A DNA stretch of 37,318 bases from positions 1-37,318 of the forward strand of contig JAEULW010000304.1 in assembly GCA_016793505.1 (NCBI GenBank). Direction: 5' to 3'. Below the pieces are notes generated by a model. It was not told the DNA's origin. It did no database searches and saw nothing but the letters and a program-made list of their open reading frames with translations. The position numbers were made by a program, and so were the translations under genes. Position 1 is the stretch's first letter, and the number at the start of each line of letters is the position of its first letter. Shown here in pieces: positions 25,294 to 32,578 of the stretch. The DNA comes from Methylobacteriaceae bacterium. GTDB lineage: Bacteria > Pseudomonadota > Alphaproteobacteria > Rhizobiales > Beijerinckiaceae.

Positions 25294-26556
25294 ATGTTGT
25301 CGCGCCGCGCCTTTCTGGCCTCGGGCTGCGCCGTTCTGGCGCAGGCCCGGCCCGTCTTCGCCGCCGATCTGCAGGCGCGGATCGACGCGGCGACGGCCCG
25401 GCGCGAGGTCCTGCGGCTGCCCGCCGGCGTGATCGCCACGCGCGGGCTGACGCTGCCCTCCGGCGCGCGGTTGGTCGGCGCGCCGTCGGGCACGACGCTG
25501 AAGCTCCTCGGCGACGGCCCGCTGATCGCCGCGCGCCGCGCCGATCGCGTCTCGATCGAGGGCGTCGCCTTCGCCGGCGCGGCGGCCGACGCGCATGACG
25601 GCGGCCTGCTGCAGTTCGAGGATGCCGGCTTCGTCACGCTCGACTCCTGCGTCGTCGAAAATGCGACGCGCGACGGGCTGCGTTTCGTCCGCTGCGGCGG
25701 CCGCATCGCCCGTTCGACCATTCGCGGCGCCGGTCGCGGCGGCTTGTTCTCGCTCGACGGCGCCGGCCTGACCATCGAGGACAATCTCATCGACTCCTGC
25801 GGCGACAATGGCGTGCAGATCTGGCAGAGCGCGCAGCGCCTCGACGGCGCGCGCATCCTCGGCAATCGCATCCGCAAGATCGCCGCCCGCTCCGGCGGAA
25901 CCGGGCAATATGGCAACGGCGTCTCGATCTTCCGCGCCGGCGGCGTGCGCGTCGAACGCAATCATGTCGCCGATTGCGCCTTTTCGGCGCTGCGCGACAA
26001 TTCCGGCCACGGCGTTCGCTTCCTCGAAAACACCTGCCTGCGCTCGGGCGAGACCGCGATCTTTGCCGAATTCGCCTGGCGCGACGTGACCATCTCCGGA
26101 AACCTGATCGACGGCGCGGCGAGCGGCGTGCAGATGGTCAATTTCGCCGATCATGGCGGGCGCGGCGGCGTCTGCGCCGGCAACGCGCTGCGCGGCCTGC
26201 ACCGCTTTCGCGACGGCGGCGGCCGGCAATGGGGCTATGAATGCGGCCTCAAGCTCGAGGCCGGGATCGTCGCGACGAAGAATGTCGTGGAGGGCGCGCC
26301 CTGGGTCGGCGCGCTGATCGGCTGGGGCCCCTCGCTGGCCGATGTGCGCTTCGAGGACAATGTCGTCCGCGACGCGCCGATCGGCGTCGCCGTCTCGGTC
26401 GCCCCCGGCGCCGGACGCGCGGTCGTCGCGCGCAACGTCATCGAGCGGGCGAGCCGCAGCGCCATCGCCGCGATGGAGTGGGATCGGATCGTCGGCGATC
26501 TTTCGCGCGAGGCGTCGCGCTGGCCGCTTCTGCGCGCCGCCGGCAACCGCGTCTGA
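25294..26556 (+). CDS. Tat-exported right-handed beta-helix protein (TIGR03808-like)
   Basis: The 420-residue protein begins with a twin-arginine signal (MLSRRAFLASGCAVLAQARP, cleavage near FAA). The rest consists of parallel beta-helix repeats typical of pectate-lyase-like folds (repeated patterns such as GLTIEDNLIDSCGDNGVQI and GVRVERNHVADCAFSAL). It matches what I know of TIGR03808, twin-arginine-translocated repeat proteins found in Rhizobiales, whose substrate is unknown. It should be folded in the cytoplasm and act in the periplasm or outside. There is no strong ribosome-binding site before the ATG. It converges on the asparaginase gene with a 12-base gap. Confidence 0.85.
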   Translation: MLSRRAFLASGCAVLAQARPVFAADLQARIDAATARREVLRLPAGVIATRGLTLPSGARLVGAPSGTTLKLLGDGPLIAARRADRVSIEGVAFAGAAADAHDGGLLQFEDAGFVTLDSCVVENATRDGLRFVRCGGRIARSTIRGAGRGGLFSLDGAGLTIEDNLIDSCGDNGVQIWQSAQRLDGARILGNRIRKIAARSGGTGQYGNGVSIFRAGGVRVERNHVADCAFSALRDNSGHGVRFLENTCLRSGETAIFAEFAWRDVTISGNLIDGAASGVQMVNFADHGGRGGVCAGNALRGLHRFRDGGGRQWGYECGLKLEAGIVATKNVVEGAPWVGALIGWGPSLADVRFEDNVVRDAPIGVAVSVAPGAGRAVVARNVIERASRSAIAAMEWDRIVGDLSREASRWPLLRAAGNRV

Positions 26557-26568
26557 CGGCGGCCGCGG

Positions 26569-27582
26569 TCAGCCGCGCGCCATCAGTTCGTTGGTGGCGC
26601 GCAGATCGCCGACCTGGCGCCCGCGCCAGTTCACGAGCTTCGGCGAAAGCCGCGGCGCCAGCGCAGCGCTCTCGCCCGCATCGAGCGGCAGGAACCGCGC
26701 GATCACTGCCGCCATGGCGACGTCGGCGGCGCGGCCCGCCCCGTCCTGGCATTTGATCGCGACGCCGAGGCCGAGCTCGGGAAAGGCGGCGCAATGCACG
26801 CCTTCCGCGCCTGTCTTGACGAAGGCGCGGGCGCCGAAGGCGCACATCACCTCGGTGTCGAAGCGCCCCGATCCGGCCACCATGTGCGGATGGCGGGCGC
26901 AGGCGATGCGGATGCGTTCGGCCGCCTGGGCGCGCGTCTTCGAAAAACCCTCGCCGCTGCCGAAGCGGGCGAAGGCGCGGGCGAGCGCGGCGAGCGGAAT
27001 CGGCCAGGTCGGGATCGAGCAGCCGTCGACGCCGGCCTCGGCCGGATCGAGCCGCGCGCCGGTCGTCTCCTCGAGCACGCGCCGCACCTGCTTCTGCACC
27101 GGGTGGTCGACCTCGACATAGCCGGCCGGATCGACGCCCTCGGCGCAGGCGAGGCAGACGAAGCCGGCATGCTTGCCCGAACAGTTGTTGTGCAGCGCCG
27201 TCGGTTCGCGCCCCTCGCGGGCGAGCTGGCGTTGCGCCGCCTCGGCGATCGGCCAGTGCGCGCCGCATTCGAGATCGGCGACGCTGCGGCCGGCCTTGGC
27301 CAGCATCGAGGCGGCGCTGGCGACATGCGCCGCCTTGCCCGAATGCGAGGCGCAGGCGAGGGCGATCTCCGCCTGATCCAGTCCGAACTTGTCGGCCGCT
27401 CCGCTCTCGATCAGCGGCAGCGCCTGCAGGGCCTTCACCGCCGAGCGGGGGAAGACGGGCGTGTCGACGTCGCCGAGCGCCAGCACGCGCCTGCCCCCCG
27501 CGTCCGCCACGCAGACGGCGCCGCGATGTCGGCTCTCGACCTGCCCGCCCCGCGTCGCCTCGACCAGCACCGGACCCGTCAT
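26569..27582 (-). CDS. L-asparaginase, Rhizobium etli (ReAV / class 3) type
   Basis: The 337-residue protein belongs to the asparaginase II family exemplified by the R. etli enzyme, unrelated in fold to the classical E. coli enzymes. Its serine-lysine pair is in PRSAVKALQ (Ser47, Lys50). Predicted metal-site residues are in HNNCSGKHAGF (Cys134, Lys137) and VDGCSIPTW (Cys188). Each is offset by one from the published R. etli numbering as I recall it. It hydrolyses asparagine to aspartate and ammonia in the cytoplasm. GGGAGG lies five bases before the ATG. It is divergent from the TerC-like gene. Confidence 0.9.
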   Translation of the reverse strand: MTGPVLVEATRGGQVESRHRGAVCVADAGGRRVLALGDVDTPVFPRSAVKALQALPLIESGAADKFGLDQAEIALACASHSGKAAHVASAASMLAKAGRSVADLECGAHWPIAEAAQRQLAREGREPTALHNNCSGKHAGFVCLACAEGVDPAGYVEVDHPVQKQVRRVLEETTGARLDPAEAGVDGCSIPTWPIPLAALARAFARFGSGEGFSKTRAQAAERIRIACARHPHMVAGSGRFDTEVMCAFGARAFVKTGAEGVHCAAFPELGLGVAIKCQDGAGRAADVAMAAVIARFLPLDAGESAALAPRLSPKLVNWRGRQVGDLRATNELMARG

Positions 27583-27720
27583 GCCGCCTCCCGCAGCCGT
27601 CCTTGCGGCCACCTTCAAGCCAGCATTACAACAATTTTGAGGGTGCCGCCTCCCGCCCGGCTTGCGCGGGAGCCCTGCGCGGCTTAGGGGGTCGGCGGCG
27701 CTCCGAAAGGTCCGATTTCG
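27583..27720. promoter_or_regulatory. Divergent promoter region asparaginase / TerC-like gene
   Basis: The 138-base gap holds an AT-richer core (about 27615-27645, ATTACAACAATTTTG) where both promoters probably lie. No clear -35/-10 pair is seen. I looked for the yybP-ykoY manganese riboswitch often found before TerC-type genes and did not find its conserved core. GAAAGG at 27704-27709 serves as ribosome-binding site for the TerC-like gene. Confidence 0.4.
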
Positions 27721-28410
27721 ATGACGTGGCTCGATTCCGCGACACTTGTTCCTATTTTCAAGATCATCTGGATCGACCTCTTGCTCTCCGGCGACAACGC
27801 GATGGTGATCGCGCTGGCCTGCCGCGAGCTGCCGCCGGAGAAGCGCAAGCTCGGCATTCTGCTCGGCGCCGGCGCCGCGGTCGGCCTGCGCGTCGTCTTC
27901 ACCCTCGGCATCGCCCAGCTGATGCAGGTGCCTTATCTGAAGATCGTCGGCGGCCTGCTGCTGTTCTGGATCGCCGTGAAGCTGCTGATCGAGGACACCG
28001 ACGAGAAGGACATCGACCCGGCCAACACGCTGTGGAAGGCGGTGCGCATCATCGTCATCGCCGACGCGGTGATGAGTCTCGACAACGTCATCGCCGTCGC
28101 CGCCGCCGCGCATGGCAGCTGGGGGCTGATCGTCTTCGGCCTGCTGCTGTCGATCCCGATCGTCATCGCCGGCTCTTCGGCGGTGATGTGGCTGATGGAC
28201 CGCTACCCGATCGTCATCTGGGCCGGCGCGGCGCTGCTCGGCTCGCTCGCCGGCGGCATGCTCGTCACCGACATCGTCTCGGCCCCGTACTTCGCGCCCT
28301 GGCCCGCCGCGGTGTGGGTCGCCGAGGGGATCGGCGCGGCGCTGGTCGTCGCCTTCGGCTGGTGGTGGAACCGGCGCGTCGCCTCGCTGGAGCCGCGCGT
28401 CAAGGACTGA
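27721..28410 (+). CDS. TerC/YjbE-family metal transport membrane protein
   Basis: The 229-residue protein has about seven membrane helices with the two TerC hallmark motifs, DLLLSGDNAMVIAL and DAVMSLDNVIAVA. Their aspartates and asparagines line the predicted metal path. Relatives in the YjbE/Alx/MntP-like group export manganese or load metal onto exported proteins. The substrate here is inferred only from family. The C-terminus ends just three bases before the stop of a convergent small membrane protein gene. Confidence 0.9.
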   Translation: MTWLDSATLVPIFKIIWIDLLLSGDNAMVIALACRELPPEKRKLGILLGAGAAVGLRVVFTLGIAQLMQVPYLKIVGGLLLFWIAVKLLIEDTDEKDIDPANTLWKAVRIIVIADAVMSLDNVIAVAAAAHGSWGLIVFGLLLSIPIVIAGSSAVMWLMDRYPIVIWAGAALLGSLAGGMLVTDIVSAPYFAPWPAAVWVAEGIGAALVVAFGWWWNRRVASLEPRVKD

Positions 28411-28413
28411 CGG

Positions 28414-28638
28414 TCAGTCGCCGCGCATGGGCAGCACCAGCACCGAGCGCGGCGGCGTCGGCAGCGCCACGCAGTCCTTGCGGCCGGAGGCGACGCAGCG
28501 CTCGACCTCGAGTTTGTGGCTGAAGCTCAGGAGCGTCGCCGTCATGGCGATGGCGTAGACGAGCAGCACGATCGTCGCCGCGAGATTGACGAAGGTGCGC
28601 CGCTCGTAATCGGTGTCGTCGCGTCGCGCCCTGCGCAT
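28414..28638 (-). CDS. Small one-helix membrane protein, second of a tandem pair
   Basis: The 74-residue protein (start MRRARRDDTDYERR) has a basic N-terminus and one membrane helix (LAATIVLLVYAIAMTATLLS). The C-terminus has a motif shared with its upstream neighbour, VERCVASGRKDC. The two cysteines would lie on the far side of the membrane and could form a disulfide. An alternative ATG at 28680 gives 88 residues and overlaps the upstream gene by 17 bases. It is the third gene of the amidase operon. I do not recognise a named family. Confidence 0.65.
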   Translation of the reverse strand: MRRARRDDTDYERRTFVNLAATIVLLVYAIAMTATLLSFSHKLEVERCVASGRKDCVALPTPPRSVLVLPMRGD

Positions 28639-28663
28639 CGCCCCCGCATCCGCCTTTCGCCGC

Positions 28664-28864
28664 TCAGCGGGCTGGAACATAGCTGCGATCGCTCGGAATG
28701 GAAATGTTGGCGCAGTCGCGCCGGCCGCTGGCGAGACAGCGCTCCAGCGCCTGCCGCTCGGACATCGCCCGCGCCACCCAGATCGAAAGCCCCAGCAGGG
28801 CGACGACGAACAGCGCGCCGGCGATGGTGCGCCGGCGCCGCGCGCGCTCCTCGTCGGCGCTCAC
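28664..28864 (-). CDS. Small one-helix membrane protein, first of a tandem pair
   Basis: The 66-residue protein starts with GTG at 28864, overlapping the amidase stop as GTGA. A charged N-terminus (SADEERARRRR) precedes one membrane helix (TIAGALFVVALLGLSIWVA) and the motif LERCLASGRRDCANISIP. The same arrangement and the ERCxASGRxDC motif recur in the next gene, so the two arose by duplication. The tight overlap suggests that both are co-translated with the amidase. The function is unknown. Confidence 0.7.
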   Translation of the reverse strand: MSADEERARRRRTIAGALFVVALLGLSIWVARAMSERQALERCLASGRRDCANISIPSDRSYVPAR

Positions 28865-30264
28865 GGCCGCGGCGCGTCGAGCCGGGGCAGGGGCCGCGCG
28901 CTCTCGAAGGCGCGGGCGGCGCGCAGCACCAGCGCGTCGGCGCGCATCGGCCCGACGATCTGCAGGCCGATCGGCAGGCCCTCGCGCGTCAGCCCGCTCG
29001 GAACGCTCGCCGCCGGCTGCTGCGTCAGGTTGAACGGCCAGGTGAAAGGCGACCAGCCGATCCAGTCCTGCCCATAGGCGCCGTCGGCCGGCGTATCGCG
29101 CCCCGCCTCGATCGCGCCGGTCGGCATCTGCGGCGTCAGCATGAGGTCGTAGCGGCGATGGAACTCAGCCATCGTGAAGGCGAGCCCGGCCCGCGCCGAA
29201 AACGCCTTGAGATAGTCGGTCGCCGACAGTTTGCGGCCGGCCATGAATTCGCGCACCAGGCCGGGATCCATCTGCGCATGGGCGGAGTCCGGCACGGCCG
29301 CCGTCGCCGCCGCCGCGCCCGCCTTCCACAGGGTGTCGAGAATCCAGAACGGGTCGCCGAGATCGGGGCTCGCCTCCTCGACATGCGCGCCGAGCCCGGC
29401 GAAGACCTCAGCCGCCGCCGCCGTCGCCGCCGCGACGTCCGGATCGATCGGCCCGGAAAAACCGAGCCGCGGCGAGAAGGCGATGCGCAGCCCGGCGACG
29501 CCGTCGTCGAGGCCGATGCGATAGTCCGGCGGCGCGGTGTTCCAGGCCAGATTGTCGCGCGCGTCGGGCCGCGACAGGATGGTCAGCATCGCCGCCGCGT
29601 CGGCGACGCGCCGCGCCATCGGCCCGAGATGGGCGACGACGCCGAACGGCGAGGCCGGCGCCGCCGGCACGCGGCCGAAGGACGGCTTCAGCCCGACGAG
29701 CCCGGTGAAGGCGCTCGGAATGCGGATCGAACCCGCCCCGTCCGTGCCGAGATGAAAATGGCCGACGCCGAGCGCCGCCACCGCCGCCGCCCCGCCGGAG
29801 GAGCCGCCGGTGGTCTGCGACAGCTTCCACGGATTGCGGGTGATCCCGGTCAGCGGCGAGTCGCACAGGCCCTTCCAGCCATATTCGGGCAGGGTGGTCT
29901 TGCCGAGGATGACGCAGCCCGCCTCCTTCAGCCGCGCCGGCGCCGGCGCGTCCTCGCCGACCGGCGCCGGATCGGTGGTGGGCGAGCCGCGCCGGTTCGG
30001 AAAGCCGGCCAGCATGATGTTGTCCTTGATCGTGGCGATCAGCCCGTCGCAGGGCGACAGCGGCGCGCCCTTCGCCCAGCGTTGCTCGGACGCCCGCGCC
30101 GCCGCCAGGGCGCCGTCGCGATCGACGATGTTGAGCGCATTGACGCGCGGATTGTCGCGGTCGAGCCGCGCCAGCGTCGCGGCGAGCAGCTCGACCGGCG
30201 ACACAGCGCGTTTGGCGAACAGGGCGGCGACGGCGGCGCCGTCGAGAGAGAGGAGATCGGTCAC
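28861..30264 (-). CDS. Amidase-signature family hydrolase
   Basis: The 467-residue protein has the Ser-cisSer-Lys catalytic triad. The lysine is in IATIKDNIM, the cis-serine in QTTGGSSGGAAA and the nucleophile serine in GTDGAGSIRIP. This group includes GatA, 6-aminohexanoate and indoleacetamide hydrolases. No GatB/GatC is nearby and the C-terminus differs, so a role in tRNA amidation is unlikely and the substrate is unknown. The GTG at 30264 gives the usual family N-terminus (TDLLSLDGAAVAALF). The longer frame to 30321 adds an atypical basic stretch. It heads a three-gene operon with two tiny membrane proteins. Confidence 0.88.
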   Translation of the reverse strand: MTDLLSLDGAAVAALFAKRAVSPVELLAATLARLDRDNPRVNALNIVDRDGALAAARASEQRWAKGAPLSPCDGLIATIKDNIMLAGFPNRRGSPTTDPAPVGEDAPAPARLKEAGCVILGKTTLPEYGWKGLCDSPLTGITRNPWKLSQTTGGSSGGAAAVAALGVGHFHLGTDGAGSIRIPSAFTGLVGLKPSFGRVPAAPASPFGVVAHLGPMARRVADAAAMLTILSRPDARDNLAWNTAPPDYRIGLDDGVAGLRIAFSPRLGFSGPIDPDVAAATAAAAEVFAGLGAHVEEASPDLGDPFWILDTLWKAGAAAATAAVPDSAHAQMDPGLVREFMAGRKLSATDYLKAFSARAGLAFTMAEFHRRYDLMLTPQMPTGAIEAGRDTPADGAYGQDWIGWSPFTWPFNLTQQPAASVPSGLTREGLPIGLQIVGPMRADALVLRAARAFESARPLPRLDAPRP

Positions 30265-30321
30265 GAAGCAGGTTCCGCGCGGAGACCGGCCGAGACTGCG
30301 GCCAAGCCGGCCGCGCGGCAA

Positions 30322-30369
30322 CCCGCGGCTTGTCGCGGGCCAGTGCGCATGCTAGGATCATAAACCTAG
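30322..30369 (-). promoter_or_regulatory. Upstream region of the amidase operon
   Basis: Two palindromes lie 58-105 bases upstream of the amidase start: the hairpin CCCGCG-GCTTGT-CGCGGG (30322-30339) and CTAGG-8-CCTAG (30352-30369) in a locally AT-rich patch. The second could be an operator. The stretch from 30370 to 30427 shows nothing recognisable. Confidence 0.3.
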
Positions 30370-30427
30370 ATTCAGGCGGGCCGCTCGCCGCGTCGGTCAG
30401 GCCTCGCCGGCGCGGGACCGCACTGGA

Positions 30428-30482
30428 TTGACCGGAAATGACGCAGCGCGCTGTTTTGGTCATTGGCTCAAATTCCGATCAA
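30428..30482 (+). promoter_or_regulatory. Inverted repeat, candidate activator or repressor site of the head operon
   Basis: TTGACCGGAAATGA (30428-30441) is mirrored by TCAAATTCCGATCAA (30468-30482), reverse complement TTGATCGGAATTTGA. The arms share most positions. Their centres are about 40 bases apart, close to four helical turns, and the second arm ends 13 bases before the -35 box. This layout fits a dimeric regulator of the downstream genes. Confidence 0.5.
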
Positions 30483-30495
30483 AGGAAAATAGTCC

Positions 30496-30524
30496 TTGAC
30501 ACCGGGGCGCTCCTCGGCTAAGGT
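30496..30524 (+). promoter_or_regulatory. Sigma70-type promoter of the GTA-like head operon
   Basis: A perfect TTGACA (30496-30501) is followed after 17 bases by TAAGGT (30519-30524). It is the best promoter match I noticed in the window. It would start transcription about 80 bases before the first head gene. Confidence 0.65.
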
Positions 30525-30544
30525 TTCGGCATGCTCCCCAACTG

Positions 30545-30582
30545 CGTCGGGCGGCGGTCCACTCCGGATCGGCCGCCCGACG
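30545..30582 (+). terminator. Strong leader hairpin between promoter and first head gene
   Basis: An 11-base perfect stem, CGTCGGGCGGC (30545-30555) with GCCGCCCGACG (30572-30582), can be extended inside by a five-pair inner stem (GGTCC/GGATC). GCGTTTTGG follows, a short T-run. Lying in the 5' leader, it could act as an attenuator, as an mRNA stabiliser, or as a terminator that must be bypassed. Confidence 0.55.
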
Positions 30583-30610
30583 GCGTTTTGGGGCGAAGAC
30601 CGGAGGAGCG

Positions 30611-31153
30611 ATGCGCATCGATCTGGATGACGACCGGCTCGCGGCGCTGAAGCGGGACTACGAGGCGGACGCCGAATCGCTGGCGACGCTGGCGGCGCGC
30701 TTCGCGCTCTCGCCGCACGCGCTGCGCCGCATCGCCCGCGACATGCATTTCGCGCCGCGCCCGAAGGCGAAGCCGTTTGCGCGCAAGGGCGCGCCGCCGG
30801 CCGCGCCGACGGCTGCGCCCCACCCGCCCGCCGCGGCCGCGCCCGCCGCGCGCCCAGCGCCGCCGCTCCGGCCGCTCGACCTGAGCGCCATGGCGCAGCG
30901 CGTGCAGAGCTCGGTCGAGCGCGAACTCGGCAAGATTCACGACGAACTGGAGGCCGGAGCGGATGTCGAGCGGCGTGCGCGGACCCTCGCCTCCCTCGTC
31001 AAGACGCTCGGCGACCTCGCCCGGCTCGAAGAGGCCCGCGCCGCCGGAAAACCCGCCGCCGCCGGCCCCGACGATGGCGCATGGAACATCGACGATCTGC
31101 GCGCCGAAGTCGCGCGACGCCTTGATCGCATGGCGCAGGGCGAACCCGGCTGA
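30611..31153 (+). CDS. Small terminase-like / GTA gp1-like protein
   Basis: The 180-residue protein has an N-terminal helix-turn-helix-like part (LATLAARFALSPHALRRIARD). A long Ala/Pro-rich linker (about 55-85) and a C-terminal helical, probably oligomerising region (RTLASLVKTLGDLARLEEAR) follow. It sits directly before the terminase large subunit, so by position and domain order it is the small terminase equivalent that would recognise or load DNA. GGAGGAG precedes the start. The assignment rests on context more than on a recognised motif. Confidence 0.7.
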   Translation: MRIDLDDDRLAALKRDYEADAESLATLAARFALSPHALRRIARDMHFAPRPKAKPFARKGAPPAAPTAAPHPPAAAAPAARPAPPLRPLDLSAMAQRVQSSVERELGKIHDELEAGADVERRARTLASLVKTLGDLARLEEARAAGKPAAAGPDDGAWNIDDLRAEVARRLDRMAQGEPG

Positions 31154-32441
31154 GGATATCCTCGCCGGACTGGGCCAGGCCGCGCACGAGCTCTTTCTCG
31201 ACGATTTTCTGAACTGGGGTCGCGACGACCAGTTGCCGCCCGACGCCGCGCAGGGCGGCGGCGACTGGTCGATCTGGCTCGCCCTCGGCGGCCGCGGCGC
31301 CGGCAAGACGCGCGCCGGCGCCGAATGGGTGAAGGGCATGGCGCTCGGGCGCCGTCCCTGGGCGAACGCGCCGGTCGGCCGCATCGCGCTGATCGGCGAG
31401 ACGGCGGCCGATCTGCGCGAAGTGATGATCGAGGGCGTGTCGGGAATTCTCGCCGTGCATCGCGCCTGTGAGCGCCCGGTCTGGGAGCCGACGCGCAGGC
31501 GTCTGTCCTGGCCGAACGGCGCCATCGCGCAGGGCTTTTCGGCCGAAGACCCGGAAAGCCTGCGCGGGCCGCAATTTTCGGCGGCCTGGTGCGACGAACT
31601 CGCCAAATGGAGGCGGCCTGAGGCCGTGTTCGACATGCTGCAATTCGGACTGCGACTCGGCGATCGCCCGCGCCAGATGATCACCACCACGCCGCGCCCG
31701 ATCGCGCTGATCAAGAACCTGATCGCCGATCCGCGCGTCGCCGTGACGCGCGCGGCGACCCGCCTCAACGCGCCAAATCTCGCGCCGGACTTTCTCGAGT
31801 CGATCGTCGGCCGCTACGCCGGCGCGCGGCTCGGCCGGCAGGAGCTCGACGGCGAGATCGTCGACGAGACGCCGGGCGCCTTGTGGACGCGCGCCATGAT
31901 CGAGGCGGCGCGTTGCGACTCCGCGCCGGCGCTGAAGCGGATCGTCGTCGCCGTCGATCCGCCCGCCTCCTCCAGTGCGCGCGCCGACGCCTGCGGCATC
32001 GTCGCCGCCGGCGTCAGTGAGGACGAACGCATCTATGTGCTCGCCGACGCGACGCTCGAACGCGCGAGGCCTGACGAATGGGCGCAGGCCGCCATCGCCC
32101 TCTGGCGCAAGCTCGAGGCCGATGCGCTCGTCGCCGAGGTCAATCAGGGCGGCGAGATGGTGACGAGCGTCATCGCCGCCGCCGATCCATCCGTGCCGGT
32201 GCAGTGCGTGCGCGCGACGCGCGGCAAATATCTGCGCGCCGCGCCTGTCGCGCAGCTCTGGGAGCAGGGCAGGGCGCGCCATGTCGGCGCATTCCCCGCG
32301 CTCGAAGACGAGATGTGCGCCTTCGGTCCGGACGGGCTGGGTGCGGGCAAGAGCCCGGATCGGCTCGACGCGCTCGTCTGGGCCGTGACCGCGCTGACTC
32401 AGACAGCGAAGAAGCGCGAGCCGCGCATGCGCAGGGTGTGA
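31122..32441 (+). CDS. Terminase large subunit, DNA-packaging ATPase/nuclease (GTA gp2-like)
   Basis: The protein, about 439 residues from a TTG at 31122, has Walker A LGGRGAGKTRAG, Walker B AAWCDELAKW, the coupling motif ITTTPRP and a C-terminal RNase H-like nuclease (AVDPPASS, then AEVNQGG and KSPDRLDALVW). It powers DNA entry into the prohead and cuts the DNA. The gene overlaps the end of the small terminase frame. The TTG start is a guess; an in-frame ATG at 31074 exists but lies deep inside the upstream gene. The sequence resembles alphaproteobacterial GTA terminases more than lambda-type ones, as far as I can judge. Confidence 0.92.
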   Translation: MIAWRRANPAEDILAGLGQAAHELFLDDFLNWGRDDQLPPDAAQGGGDWSIWLALGGRGAGKTRAGAEWVKGMALGRRPWANAPVGRIALIGETAADLREVMIEGVSGILAVHRACERPVWEPTRRRLSWPNGAIAQGFSAEDPESLRGPQFSAAWCDELAKWRRPEAVFDMLQFGLRLGDRPRQMITTTPRPIALIKNLIADPRVAVTRAATRLNAPNLAPDFLESIVGRYAGARLGRQELDGEIVDETPGALWTRAMIEAARCDSAPALKRIVVAVDPPASSSARADACGIVAAGVSEDERIYVLADATLERARPDEWAQAAIALWRKLEADALVAEVNQGGEMVTSVIAAADPSVPVQCVRATRGKYLRAAPVAQLWEQGRARHVGAFPALEDEMCAFGPDGLGAGKSPDRLDALVWAVTALTQTAKKREPRMRRV

Positions 32442-32457
32442 CGGCGCGTCGCGCGCT

Positions 32458-32565
32458 GTCATGGCCGGGCTTGTCCCGGCCATCCACGCCGCGCCGCTTG
32501 CGCATTGTCGAACATCGAAGCGCGCCACGTCCCGCGTGGATGCCCGGGACAAGCCAGGGCATGAC
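32458..32565. repeat. Rhizobial palindromic repeat between terminase and portal
   Basis: Two 32-base arms (32458-32489 and 32534-32565) are inverted copies with only a few mismatches, enclosing 44 bases. The core GGGCTTGTCCCGG and the chance translation MAGLVPAIHA...DARDKPGHD are hallmarks of a very common Rhizobiales intergenic palindrome. As RNA it would form a long stem directly before the portal start. Short spurious ORFs in it are not counted as genes. Confidence 0.8.
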
Positions 32566-32578
32566 GAGGAGACGGCGA

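Noticed and set aside
27583-27720. yybP-ykoY manganese riboswitch before the TerC-like gene
   Set aside because: The conserved core sequence and helices could not be found in the 138-base leader.
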